Below, piece after piece: positions 1-6,925 of a DNA stretch of 15,798 nt (positions are counted from its first letter, which is position 1; each line of letters begins with the position of its first letter). The notes below the pieces were generated by a model. It ran no database searches, was not told the origin of the DNA, and saw only the letters and a program-made list of their open reading frames with translations. The stretch lies in the NCBI GenBank assembly GCA_050942995.1, contig JBMNOI010000088.1, positions 1-15,798 on the forward strand, given 5' to 3'. Both the position numbers and the translations under genes were made by a program. The stretch is from JBMNOI01 sp050942995 (lineage in GTDB: Bacteria; Chloroflexota; Anaerolineae; UBA1429).

Positions 1-376
1 TCTGGCGTGTGCTGGCCACCTCCTGACGCAGATCATCGGGCAGCACGTTATCCAGCTTGGCCGTGGCCGCCGTCACCGCCTCGTGGTAGGTTTGCCCCCA
101 CAGCTCGCGCACCAGATGAGTCCCCATGTAGAGCACGGTGGCCTCCTCCGGAGTAAAGAGCAGCGGCGGCAACCGATAGCCGCGCATCAACGAAAACCCA
201 CCGTAGGGGCCACGCTCGGAATAGACCGGCACGCCCATCTCGTCCAGCATGGACATGTAGCGCAACACCGTGCGCTCGGAAACGCCTAGTTCGGCGGCGA
301 GATGGGCCGCCTTCCAGTTACGCCGTGACTGTAAAAGCAGGATGAGCGAGAGCAGGCGCGTGGCCACGTGGCTCAT
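1..376 (-). CDS. HTH/WYL-type (YafY/DeoR-like) transcriptional regulator, 3' end outside window
   Basis: The first 125 residues of a DNA-binding regulator are present; the frame stays open to the window edge, so the C-terminal ligand-binding part is missing. A helix-turn-helix lies at about residues 22-45 (WKAAHLAAELGVSERTVLRY). It is followed by a wing with the sequence ERGPYGGFSLMRGYRLPP at about 54-71. This HTH_11-plus-wing arrangement is typical of proteins that carry a WYL domain further along, which sense ligands or nucleic acid signals. The start was chosen because GAGGAG sits just upstream of the ATG at 376. The gene is divergent from the lipoprotein gene at 621, so it could regulate itself or that neighbour, but nothing in the sequence proves a target. 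The family call is fairly secure; the specific role is unknown. Confidence 0.85.
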   Translation of the reverse strand, partial: MSHVATRLLSLILLLQSRRNWKAAHLAAELGVSERTVLRYMSMLDEMGVPVYSERGPYGGFSLMRGYRLPPLLFTPEEATVLYMGTHLVRELWGQTYHEAVTAATAKLDNVLPDDLRQEVASTRQ

Positions 377-421
377 AGGACGTCTCCTCAAGAGGGTCGT
401 TTGCCGGAATCCGTCGGCTCT

Positions 422-430
422 ATTCTAGCA
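422..430 (-). promoter_or_regulatory. Putative extended -10 promoter for the regulator
   Basis: Read on the minus strand, TGC TAGAAT forms an extended -10 element (TGn plus a 5/6 match to TATAAT) about 46 bases upstream of the regulator start. No good -35 hexamer is seen at 16-18 bases, which is acceptable for an extended -10 promoter. This is a sequence match only. Confidence 0.4.
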
Positions 431-492
431 CATCTGTCCTCCCTCTGCTGTTTCCTCGACAAAATCCACAAGGCCGCGCCATGAGCTGTTTT

Positions 493-531
493 CCCCCTTC
501 CGAAGGTGGCAAAGAGACTTTCGGAAGGGGG
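493..531. repeat. Palindromic intergenic repeat, copy 1
   Basis: Perfect 12-bp inverted arms (CCCCCTTCCGAA and TTCGGAAGGGGG) surround a 15-base loop, GGTGGCAAAGAGACT. A second copy at 11753-11800 shares the CCTTCCGA arms and has almost the same loop, but on the opposite strand. Both copies lie between divergently transcribed genes, so they are not ordinary end-of-operon terminators. They look like a dispersed REP-like palindrome. The rest of the 377-620 gap shows only the promoter element noted above. Confidence 0.75.
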
Positions 532-620
532 TGTTTTGAGCCACCCTCCGCAACATACCCGACGTTCCTGCGTAATGAGGGAGACAACCTTTTGTGTCCG
601 TGAGATATGGAGAAAGATGT

Positions 621-1349
621 ATGGGCGAGAGAATTATTGTTCTTGTAGCGCTGGCCGTCATACTGGCGGGTTGTGGCCTCTCAGGACCGGCCTTGCGGGG
701 ATCGGGCATGGTGGCCTCTGAGACGCGCGATGTGGGCAATTTCACCCACATCACGATGGGCGGAGTCGGCGAGCTGACGCTCCGCCAGGGGGAGGAGACG
801 TCGGTGATGGTAGAAGCCGATGACAATCTGTTGCCCTATATCGAGACGGTGGTCGAAGGGGATACCCTGCGTCTGAGCATCGACGTCATCCCGGGCCGCA
901 GCGTACGCCCTCGCCGGCCGATTCGCTATACCATCACCATGCCCACGATAGAAGGGTTACGCAGCACGGGCGCGACCACCATCCACGCCGAGGTCATCGA
1001 TACCGACCGACTGACCCTGAACGTCAGCGGATCGGGCGACATCATCATCGACCGCCTGCAGGCCGACGAGATCATTGTCGAGATCTCGGGTTCGGGGAAT
1101 GTCGGGGTGGCCGGCCGCGTCGAGGCGCAGCAGCTCCAGGTCGGCGGGTCGGGCAGCTATTTTGCCGACGATCTGGAAAGCCGCCGCATCTCGGCCCAGA
1201 TACAGGGCTCGGGAGAGGCCACGGTATGGGCGAGCGAATCCCTCGATGCCCGGATATCGGGCTCGGGCGATCTGCGCTACTACGGCAGCCCGCAGACCAA
1301 CGTATCCCCCTCGGGATCGGGAAGCCTCACCCCGCTGGGTGAGCGCTGA
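621..1349 (+). CDS. DUF2807 (head GIN domain) lipoprotein
   Basis: This is a 242-residue predicted lipoprotein of unknown role. The N-terminus is a short lipoprotein signal: hydrophobic residues 5-16, then the lipobox LAGC with lipidated Cys18, so the mature protein should sit on the outer face of the membrane. The body (about 45-235) is a right-handed beta-solenoid of the DUF2807/head GIN type. It is marked by six short turns containing GSG (SGSGDI, SGSGNV, GGSGSY, QGSGEA, SGSGDL, SGSGSL). The ATG at 621 is preferred over the upstream GTG at 594 because GGAGA lies seven bases before it and the signal peptide then starts correctly. The glyoxalase-GNAT gene follows 20 bases later and is probably cotranscribed. 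Family members are often called auto-transporter adhesin heads, but the function is not established. Confidence 0.9.
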   Translation: MGERIIVLVALAVILAGCGLSGPALRGSGMVASETRDVGNFTHITMGGVGELTLRQGEETSVMVEADDNLLPYIETVVEGDTLRLSIDVIPGRSVRPRRPIRYTITMPTIEGLRSTGATTIHAEVIDTDRLTLNVSGSGDIIIDRLQADEIIVEISGSGNVGVAGRVEAQQLQVGGSGSYFADDLESRRISAQIQGSGEATVWASESLDARISGSGDLRYYGSPQTNVSPSGSGSLTPLGER

Positions 1350-1369
1350 GCAACGCATCTGGAGAGATC

Positions 1370-2221
1370 ATGTACACACGACTGCAGCCCGTGCTCCATG
1401 TGGCCGATCTCACCGCTGAGGCGGCCTTTTATGATGCCCTAGGCTTCGAGGTCAAGCCCACGGAAAGGCCCGGGTTCGTCGCCGTCGCATATGGCGGTGG
1501 GCCAAAAGGTGTCATCGGAGTGGGAACCGCCGTCACGACGGTTCCCGCCGGCATCCTGTTCGGCCTTGAGGAGGACGCCGGCTTTTCCGGCCCGTCGATG
1601 GCTCTGACCTGGCGTATCGGTGTCGAGAGCGTGGCCGATACGCATGCTCTATGCCGCGAGCGCCAGACGCCCGTCGCGCAGGAGCCCCGGCAGGAGCCGT
1701 GGGGTGGTTGGATGATGGCCCTGCGTTCGCCCAACGGCTATCGGGTGGTGTTCGAGGGGCCGCTCTATCGACAGGACGAGGATGAAGCGGATGAGGTGGT
1801 GGACGGCATCCGCTACACCGCCTCACTACAGGATATCACGGCCGCCGATCTGCGGCCCTTTTTCGTGGGCTGGGCTGCCTCACCCGATGACGAAACCCGT
1901 CTGCGCATCCTGACCGGAAGCGATCACGTGCTGCTGGCCGTCGATGAGGCCACCGACCGGCCGGTAGGGTTTATCAACGCCCTTAGCGACGGCGTACTGA
2001 GCGCCTATATCCCTCTGCTGGAGGTATTGCCCGGGTATCAGGGGCGTGGCATCGGCAGTGAACTGGTGCGGCGTATGCTGAGCAGGCTGGAGGGGCTGTA
2101 TGGGGTAGACCTGGTGTGCGACGCCGACCTGCGCCCGTTCTATGAACGGTTCGATATGATGGCGGTGACGGGCATGGTGCGACGAAGGCAAACATCTCAA
2201 GTTGACAACGCTCTCCAATAA
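1370..2221 (+). CDS. VOC (glyoxalase-like) domain fused to GNAT acetyltransferase
   Basis: A 283-residue two-domain protein. Residues 1-132 are a vicinal-oxygen-chelate/bleomycin-resistance fold: it opens with LQPVLHVADLTAEAAFYDAL (candidate metal ligand His10) and closes with NGYRVVFEGP (candidate Glu129). Residues about 148-275 are a GNAT fold with the acetyl-CoA pyrophosphate loop VLPGYQGRGIGSELV, in which Gln224-Gly225-Arg226-Gly227-Ile228-Gly229 fit the Q/RxxGxG/A motif. It should be cytoplasmic. GGAGAG just before the ATG supports the start. It sits 20 bases after the lipoprotein gene and is followed by a strong terminator. A combined binding/acetylation role (for example resistance to a small toxic compound) is possible but not shown; the substrate is unknown. 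Confidence 0.88.
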   Translation: MYTRLQPVLHVADLTAEAAFYDALGFEVKPTERPGFVAVAYGGGPKGVIGVGTAVTTVPAGILFGLEEDAGFSGPSMALTWRIGVESVADTHALCRERQTPVAQEPRQEPWGGWMMALRSPNGYRVVFEGPLYRQDEDEADEVVDGIRYTASLQDITAADLRPFFVGWAASPDDETRLRILTGSDHVLLAVDEATDRPVGFINALSDGVLSAYIPLLEVLPGYQGRGIGSELVRRMLSRLEGLYGVDLVCDADLRPFYERFDMMAVTGMVRRRQTSQVDNALQ

Positions 2222-2242
2222 GCCTATATGTCACCTGCGACC

Positions 2243-2279
2243 GACCCCTCGCCGGTCACGGTGAGGGGTCTTTATTTAT
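2243..2279 (+). terminator. Rho-independent terminator of the lipoprotein/VOC-GNAT unit
   Basis: An 11-bp stem (GACCCCTCGCC with GGTGAGGGGTC, one G-U pair) encloses the loop GGTCAC and is followed directly by TTTATTTAT. It starts 22 bases after the stop codon of the VOC-GNAT gene. Confidence 0.9.
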
Positions 2280-2294
2280 GTCGCTTGAAATGGT

Positions 2295-2373
2295 GGCGGT
2301 AGCCGCCCGAGCGTTCCGTTGGGGAACCATCCCGTCTAAACGGAATCACCATACGACGGGCGGTAGCGGAGAG
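2295..2373 (+). promoter_or_regulatory. Structured leader with two mutually exclusive hairpins before the ATPase gene
   Basis: CCGCCCG (2303-2309) can pair with CGGGCGG (2357-2363), closing a nested stem that contains TTCCGTT/AACGGAA (2314-2320 with 2339-2345) and GGGA/TCCC (2322-2325 with 2330-2333). The same CCGCC can instead pair with GGCGG just upstream (2295-2299). GCGGTAGC occurs at both 2296-2303 and 2360-2367, so the two partners are near copies. The distal arm ends five bases before the ribosome site GGAGAG (2368-2373), so the choice of fold could affect translation of the ATPase. No ligand-binding riboswitch class is recognised. Confidence 0.4.
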
Positions 2374-2380
2374 ATATTGA

Positions 2381-5170
2381 GTGAACGGTTTGATCGACGA
2401 ACAGCGAGCGGCTCTCAAAGGGGGTATCCAATCGCTGAGCGTCCCGGATGTCTATGAGGCGTTGGGCAGCCGCATCGATGGGCTATCCGACGCCGAGGCG
2501 GCCGGGCGTCTACAGCATTATGGCCCCAACGTCATCCGTGAGGAAAAGGGACGCCCGCTGTGGCAGCGGCTGCTGCTCAACTTTACCCATCTCATGGCCA
2601 TCCTGCTGTGGGTCGGTGGCGTCATCGCCCTCCTGGCCGATATGCCCGAGTTGACCGTCGCCATCTGGCTGGTCAACATCATCAACGGTCTGTTCAGTTT
2701 CTGGCAAGAGTTTCGCGCCGGCAAGGCGACCGAAGCGCTGCGCAAAATGTTGCCCTCCCATGCCCGCGTATTGCGCGACGGCGCAGAGCGCATGATCGTG
2801 GCCGACACCCTGGTGCCCGGTGATGTGATGCTGCTGGCTGAGGGAGACCATATCTCGGCCGACGCCCGTCTGGTGCAAGAGGCCGAACTACAGGTGGATC
2901 AATCCACCCTCACCGGCGAGTCGCACCCGGTGCGTCGCACCGGCGAGCCGGTGATCGGCGTCGATCTCTCTCGCGCTGAGACGCCCAACCTGATCTTTGC
3001 CGGCACCAACGTGGTAGCCGGCACCGCCAGGGCGGTGGTTTCGTCCACCGGCATGGAGACCGAATTCGGCAAGATCGCCCACCTCACCCAGAGCATGGGC
3101 GAGGAACAGAGCCCGCTGCAGAAGGAAATGAATCACGTCACCCGCATGGTGACCATCATCGCCTTTGGCATCGGCGCAGTGTTCTTTGCTCTGGGCATCC
3201 TGCTGGCGGGGATGGATCTGGCCGAGGGATTTATCTTTGCGCTGGGCATGATCGTGGCCTTTGTGCCCGAGGGATTACTGCCCACGGTGACGCTGGCTCT
3301 GGCCATGGGCGTGCAGCGCATGGCCAGACGCCACGCCCTGATCAAACGTCTCTCTGCCGTCGAGACGCTGGGCAGCACCACCGTGATCTGCACCGACAAG
3401 ACCGGCACCCTCACCCAGAACGAGATGACGGTATCCAACCTGTGGCTGCCCGACGGGCAGTTCACCGTGACCGGCGTGGGCTATGCCCCCGAGGGAGCCA
3501 TTCTCGATGGTGGCGGACCGGTTCGGGCCGATGACGACGACAGCCTGCGCCACCTGCTCATCGCGGCCGGTCTGTGCAACAACGCCCGGGTGCTGCCGCC
3601 GTCGGACGATTCGGACCGCTGGACCGTACTGGGCGATCCCACCGAGGCCGCCATGCAGGTGGTGGTGGCCAAAGCGGGCCTGAACTTGCAGGCCGAATCC
3701 GAGGCCGCGCCCCGGCTGCGCGAGCTTCCCTTTGAATCGCGACGCAAACGTATGAGCACCATCCACAAGGGTGGCGAATCGCGGCTGGCCTATGTCAAAG
3801 GGGCGCCCCGTGAGATGTTGACGCTGTGCACCGCCGTCCGGATGGATGGTCGGGTAGCGCCGCTGACCGACGAGATGCGCGAGCGGGCCATGGCCGCCAA
3901 CGACGAGTATGCCCGCGCCGGATTGCGTGTGCTGGCCATCGCCATGCGGCCGTTGCCGGAGGATTTGACCGAATATACCACCGAGGCGGTAGAGCGCGAC
4001 CTGACCTTTCTCGGCCTGGTGGCCATGATGGATCCGCCCCGCCCGGAAGTCGCCGAGGCGGTGGAAACATGCCACCATGCCGGCATCCGCATCATCATGA
4101 TCACCGGCGACTATGGCCTCACTGCCGAGAGCATCGCCCGGCGCATCGGCATTGTGCGCGACGGCGACCTGCGGGTTGTGACCGGCGTCGATCTCGAAGC
4201 CATGGATGACGCCGACCTGAAGGATGCGCTGGCGGGTCAGGTGATCTTTGCCCGCGTGGCGCCCGAGCACAAGCTGCGCGTGGTCGCTGCGCTACAAGAG
4301 TTGGGCCATGTGGTGGCCGTGACGGGCGACGGCGTGAACGATGCGCCGGCACTGAAAAAGGCCGATATCGGCGTCGCCATGGGCATTACCGGCACCGATG
4401 TGGCCAAAGAGGCCGCCGATATGATCCTGACGGACGACAACTTTGCCTCCATCGTGAACTCGATCGAGGAAGGGCGTGCCGTCTATGCCAACATCAAGCG
4501 TTTTACCTCCTACATCTTTACCAGCAACGTGACCGAAGCGGTGCCCTTTGTCCTGTTCGCTCTGACCCGCGGCCGCATCCCGCTGGCATTGAATGTGATG
4601 CATATTCTGACCATCGACCTGGGCACTGACATCATGCCGGCGCTGGCGTTGGGCGCCGAGCCTCCCGAGCCCGGGTTGATGGACCGGCCGCCGCGCAATC
4701 TCAAAGAGCATGTGATTAACCGGGGGCTGCTCGCCCGCGCTTATCTATGGCTGGGACCGGTACAGAGTCTGGCGACCATGGCGGCATTCTACTATGCCTA
4801 CTGGACCAGCGGCTACGCCGGGCAGTGGCTCGACCTGCCGGGTGAGGGGACCATCTATCGCATGGCCACCGCCATGGCTCTGGCGGCCGTGGTTACCACC
4901 CAGATCGGCAACCTGTTTGCACAACGCACCGAAAGACGCTCGGTGTTCGGGCCGTTGTTCTTTCGAAACCGGCTGGTGTGGCCGGGCATCGCCAGCGAAC
5001 TGATTATCATCTTGCTGATCGTGTATGTGCCGTTCCTGCAGAACATTATCGGTACGGCGGCGTTCCCGTTGCGCAACTGGCTCTTTTTGTTCGCCTGGAG
5101 CCCGGCGCTGTTGATCATGGACGAACTGCGCAAGGCGGTATTGCGTCGGCGCGACCGCGGCGCTCGTTAG
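2381..5170 (+). CDS. P-type cation-transporting ATPase, P2C (Na+/K+-ATPase)-like
   Basis: This 929-residue membrane pump uses ATP to move cations across the cytoplasmic membrane. It contains the actuator motif TGES (178-181), the phosphorylated Asp339 in DKTGTLT, and the hinge TGDGVNDAP (648-656). The hydrophobic M1/M2 pair lies at about 69-109. Ion-site sequences resemble the P2C group: VPEGLL in M4 (Glu297), TSNVTE in M5 (Ser715, Asn716, Glu719) and IDLGTD in M6 (Asp746, Asp750). These correspond to Na,K-ATPase Glu327, Ser775, Asn776, Glu779, Asp804 and Asp808. In M8 the equivalent of Asp926 appears to be Asn844. The GTG start follows GGAGAG with a seven-base gap. Two RCK genes follow at once. 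The ion is probably Na+/K+-type but cannot be fixed from sequence; a Ca2+ or H+ pump remains possible. Confidence 0.93.
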   Translation: MNGLIDEQRAALKGGIQSLSVPDVYEALGSRIDGLSDAEAAGRLQHYGPNVIREEKGRPLWQRLLLNFTHLMAILLWVGGVIALLADMPELTVAIWLVNIINGLFSFWQEFRAGKATEALRKMLPSHARVLRDGAERMIVADTLVPGDVMLLAEGDHISADARLVQEAELQVDQSTLTGESHPVRRTGEPVIGVDLSRAETPNLIFAGTNVVAGTARAVVSSTGMETEFGKIAHLTQSMGEEQSPLQKEMNHVTRMVTIIAFGIGAVFFALGILLAGMDLAEGFIFALGMIVAFVPEGLLPTVTLALAMGVQRMARRHALIKRLSAVETLGSTTVICTDKTGTLTQNEMTVSNLWLPDGQFTVTGVGYAPEGAILDGGGPVRADDDDSLRHLLIAAGLCNNARVLPPSDDSDRWTVLGDPTEAAMQVVVAKAGLNLQAESEAAPRLRELPFESRRKRMSTIHKGGESRLAYVKGAPREMLTLCTAVRMDGRVAPLTDEMRERAMAANDEYARAGLRVLAIAMRPLPEDLTEYTTEAVERDLTFLGLVAMMDPPRPEVAEAVETCHHAGIRIIMITGDYGLTAESIARRIGIVRDGDLRVVTGVDLEAMDDADLKDALAGQVIFARVAPEHKLRVVAALQELGHVVAVTGDGVNDAPALKKADIGVAMGITGTDVAKEAADMILTDDNFASIVNSIEEGRAVYANIKRFTSYIFTSNVTEAVPFVLFALTRGRIPLALNVMHILTIDLGTDIMPALALGAEPPEPGLMDRPPRNLKEHVINRGLLARAYLWLGPVQSLATMAAFYYAYWTSGYAGQWLDLPGEGTIYRMATAMALAAVVTTQIGNLFAQRTERRSVFGPLFFRNRLVWPGIASELIIILLIVYVPFLQNIIGTAAFPLRNWLFLFAWSPALLIMDELRKAVLRRRDRGAR

Positions 5171-5180
5171 GAGGTAGGGT

Positions 5181-5831
5181 ATGAACATCCTTGTGATCGG
5201 CTGCGGGCGGATGGGCGCCGAGCTGGCGCAGACCCTGGATCGTCACGGCCATGGCGTGACCGTTGTAGATAGTGATCCCGACGCGTTCGGCCGGCTGGGG
5301 CCGGGGTTCAACGGCCGGACGGTGGTCGGCATCGGCTTTGACCGGGATGTGCTGCTCGATGCCGGCATCGAGCGCGCCGATGGGCTGGCGGCGGTCACTA
5401 CCTCAGATGAGGCGAACCTGGTGGCGGCCCGGCTGGCCCAGCAGATCTTTCGCGTGCCGCGCATCGTCGCCCGGGTATACGACCCGAGCAAAGCCGAGAT
5501 CTATCGCCGCCTGGGCCTGCAAACCATCTCGCCGGTGACGTGGGGGGTGAACCGCATCGCCGAGCTACTTTCCTTTTCTCCGTTGAGCACGGTGATCAGC
5601 CTGGGCGGCGGCGCGGTAGATCTCGTCGAGGTAGGGGTGTCTCCCCTGCTGGTGGGCAGGACGGTGAACGACGTCACCGTGCTGGGAGAGGTGCATGTGG
5701 TGGCCATTAGCCGTGGCGGACATACCTTCCTGCCCACTCTGGGCACCGGCTTTCGCGAGGGCGATATCCTTCACCTCGCCGTGATGGCCACATCGGTGGA
5801 GCGCTTGCGCAGCATACTGGGGACAATGTAG
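5181..5831 (+). CDS. RCK/TrkA-family NAD-binding regulatory protein (first of pair)
   Basis: A 216-residue cytoplasmic protein with an RCK_N (TrkA-N) Rossmann domain and an RCK_C (TrkA-C) domain at about 137-216. The nucleotide-binding loop is VIGCGRMG (Gly7, Gly9, Gly12), and Asp30 at the end of beta-2 points to NAD(H) rather than NADP. Such proteins normally form rings that gate K+ channels or Trk/Ktr transporters in response to nucleotides or c-di-AMP. Its ribosome site AGGAGG overlaps the ATPase stop codon, so translation is probably coupled to the pump. No Trk/Ktr membrane subunit is present in the window, so the likely partner is the upstream ATPase (inference). Confidence 0.9.
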   Translation: MNILVIGCGRMGAELAQTLDRHGHGVTVVDSDPDAFGRLGPGFNGRTVVGIGFDRDVLLDAGIERADGLAAVTTSDEANLVAARLAQQIFRVPRIVARVYDPSKAEIYRRLGLQTISPVTWGVNRIAELLSFSPLSTVISLGGGAVDLVEVGVSPLLVGRTVNDVTVLGEVHVVAISRGGHTFLPTLGTGFREGDILHLAVMATSVERLRSILGTM

Positions 5832-5844
5832 AGAGGGGGCCATT

Positions 5845-6516
5845 ATGCGCGTTATCATCGTCGGTGGGGGCAAGGTGGGCACCTACCTGGCCACTCTGTT
5901 GCTGAGTGAGGGCCATCACGTGCGCGTGATCGAGGTACGCGGCGAGGCGCGGCCCCGCCTGGTGGCCGATCTGCCCGAAGAGGTAGTCGTTTCGGGTAGC
6001 GGCACCGACCCGAACATGCTCGAATCGGTGGGGGTGCGCCAGACCGACGTTATCGCCGCCGTCACCGGCTCGGATGAAGTCAACCTGGTGGTCACCGGTC
6101 TGGCGAAATTCGAGTTCTCCGTGCCCCGGGTGATCGCCCGCATCAACAATCCCAGGAACGCCTGGCTCTTTACGCCGCAGATGGGTGTGGACGTGGCGCT
6201 GAATCAGGCCGATCTGATAGGGCGACTGATCCTGGAAGAGATGTCGCTGGGCGATATGATGATCCTGCTCAAGCTACGCCAGGGCCAGTTCTCCCTGGTG
6301 CTCGAAAAGGTTCACCCCCAGGCGCTGGCCGTGGGGCGTGCTCTGAACGAACTGGAGCTGCCTCGTGATTGCGCGCTGGTGGCCGTCATCCGCAAGGGGC
6401 AGCTCTTTATCCCGCGGGGGGATACTGTGCTCCAACCCGTCGACGAGGTGCTGGCCGTGGTGCCCTCGTCCGAGCAGGCCGCCCTGGCCGCCGTGCTCGA
6501 CCCGCAGGGGCGATAG
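5845..6516 (+). CDS. RCK/TrkA-family NAD-binding regulatory protein (second of pair)
   Basis: A 223-residue paralogue of the preceding protein, starting 13 bases after it. The Rossmann loop is VGGGKVG (Gly7, Gly9, Gly12) with acidic Glu30 at the end of beta-2, again favouring NAD(H). The RCK_C part occupies roughly residues 140-223. The second half diverges clearly from the first protein, so the two are not a recent duplication and may form a hetero-oligomer, comparable to the two RCK halves of a single TrkA. GAGAGGGG precedes the ATG. It is the last gene of the ATPase unit, facing the convergent cupin gene. Confidence 0.9.
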   Translation: MRVIIVGGGKVGTYLATLLLSEGHHVRVIEVRGEARPRLVADLPEEVVVSGSGTDPNMLESVGVRQTDVIAAVTGSDEVNLVVTGLAKFEFSVPRVIARINNPRNAWLFTPQMGVDVALNQADLIGRLILEEMSLGDMMILLKLRQGQFSLVLEKVHPQALAVGRALNELELPRDCALVAVIRKGQLFIPRGDTVLQPVDEVLAVVPSSEQAALAAVLDPQGR

Positions 6517-6533
6517 GCGGCGTACTCGCCGCC
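6516..6533. terminator. Possible shared hairpin between convergent genes
   Basis: GGCGGCG and CGCCGCC form a 7-bp stem with loop TACT, placed exactly between the stop codons of the RCK gene (+) and the cupin gene (-). No U-tract follows on either strand, so it may stop transcription only weakly or protect RNA ends. Confidence 0.35.
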
Positions 6534-6925
6534 TACCGCCAGGCGGCGAGCTCGCTGACGATGGCCTCGTCCTCTCCCGGCCACGGCGGGATGGTGGTAA
6601 TCACCATGCGTAACGGTTCATCGCCCACAGTGCGAAATTGAAAATGGGCGCCCAACGGGATATTCAGGCTGTCACCGGCCGACACCGCTCTGATCTCCTC
6701 GACGTCGCCCAGCTTGCGCCACACCTCGCCCCGACCGGAGAGGATATACCACACCTCCTCCACCGTGCGATGTCGCACCGGCACGGTGGTTTGTCCGGGC
6801 GGCAGCGTACAGTGCACCATACTGGCCCCGCTCACGCTCACCAGCAGCCGGATCTCGGAGCCGTCGGGCGCCAGCGCATCGACCGCGTCGGGCACGCGCC
6901 GCGCCTGTAAAGAGGATCCGTCCAT
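6533..6925 (-). CDS. Single-domain cupin protein
   Basis: A 130-residue small cupin (Cupin_2-like) barrel. Motif 1 is seen as HRTVEEVWYILSGRGEVW and motif 2 as GDSLNIPLGAHFQFRTVG. Both carry His and Glu residues able to bind a metal. The start overlaps the amidase stop (TGATG), and a GGTGGAG ribosome site lies inside the amidase end, so the two are translationally coupled. It closes the amidase/racemase-family operon and may be an isomerase, dioxygenase or sugar/acid-binding accessory of that pathway. The substrate is unknown. Confidence 0.85.
   Translation of the reverse strand: MDGSSLQARRVPDAVDALAPDGSEIRLLVSVSGASMVHCTLPPGQTTVPVRHRTVEEVWYILSGRGEVWRKLGDVEEIRAVSAGDSLNIPLGAHFQFRTVGDEPLRMVITTIPPWPGEDEAIVSELAAWR

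Noticed and set aside
3275..4270. A long minus-strand frame (331 residues) across the ATPase gene
   Set aside because: It is antisense to clearly conserved P-type ATPase sequence, has no recognisable domain, and its composition (rich in His, Gly, Gln) is typical of a GC-rich shadow frame.
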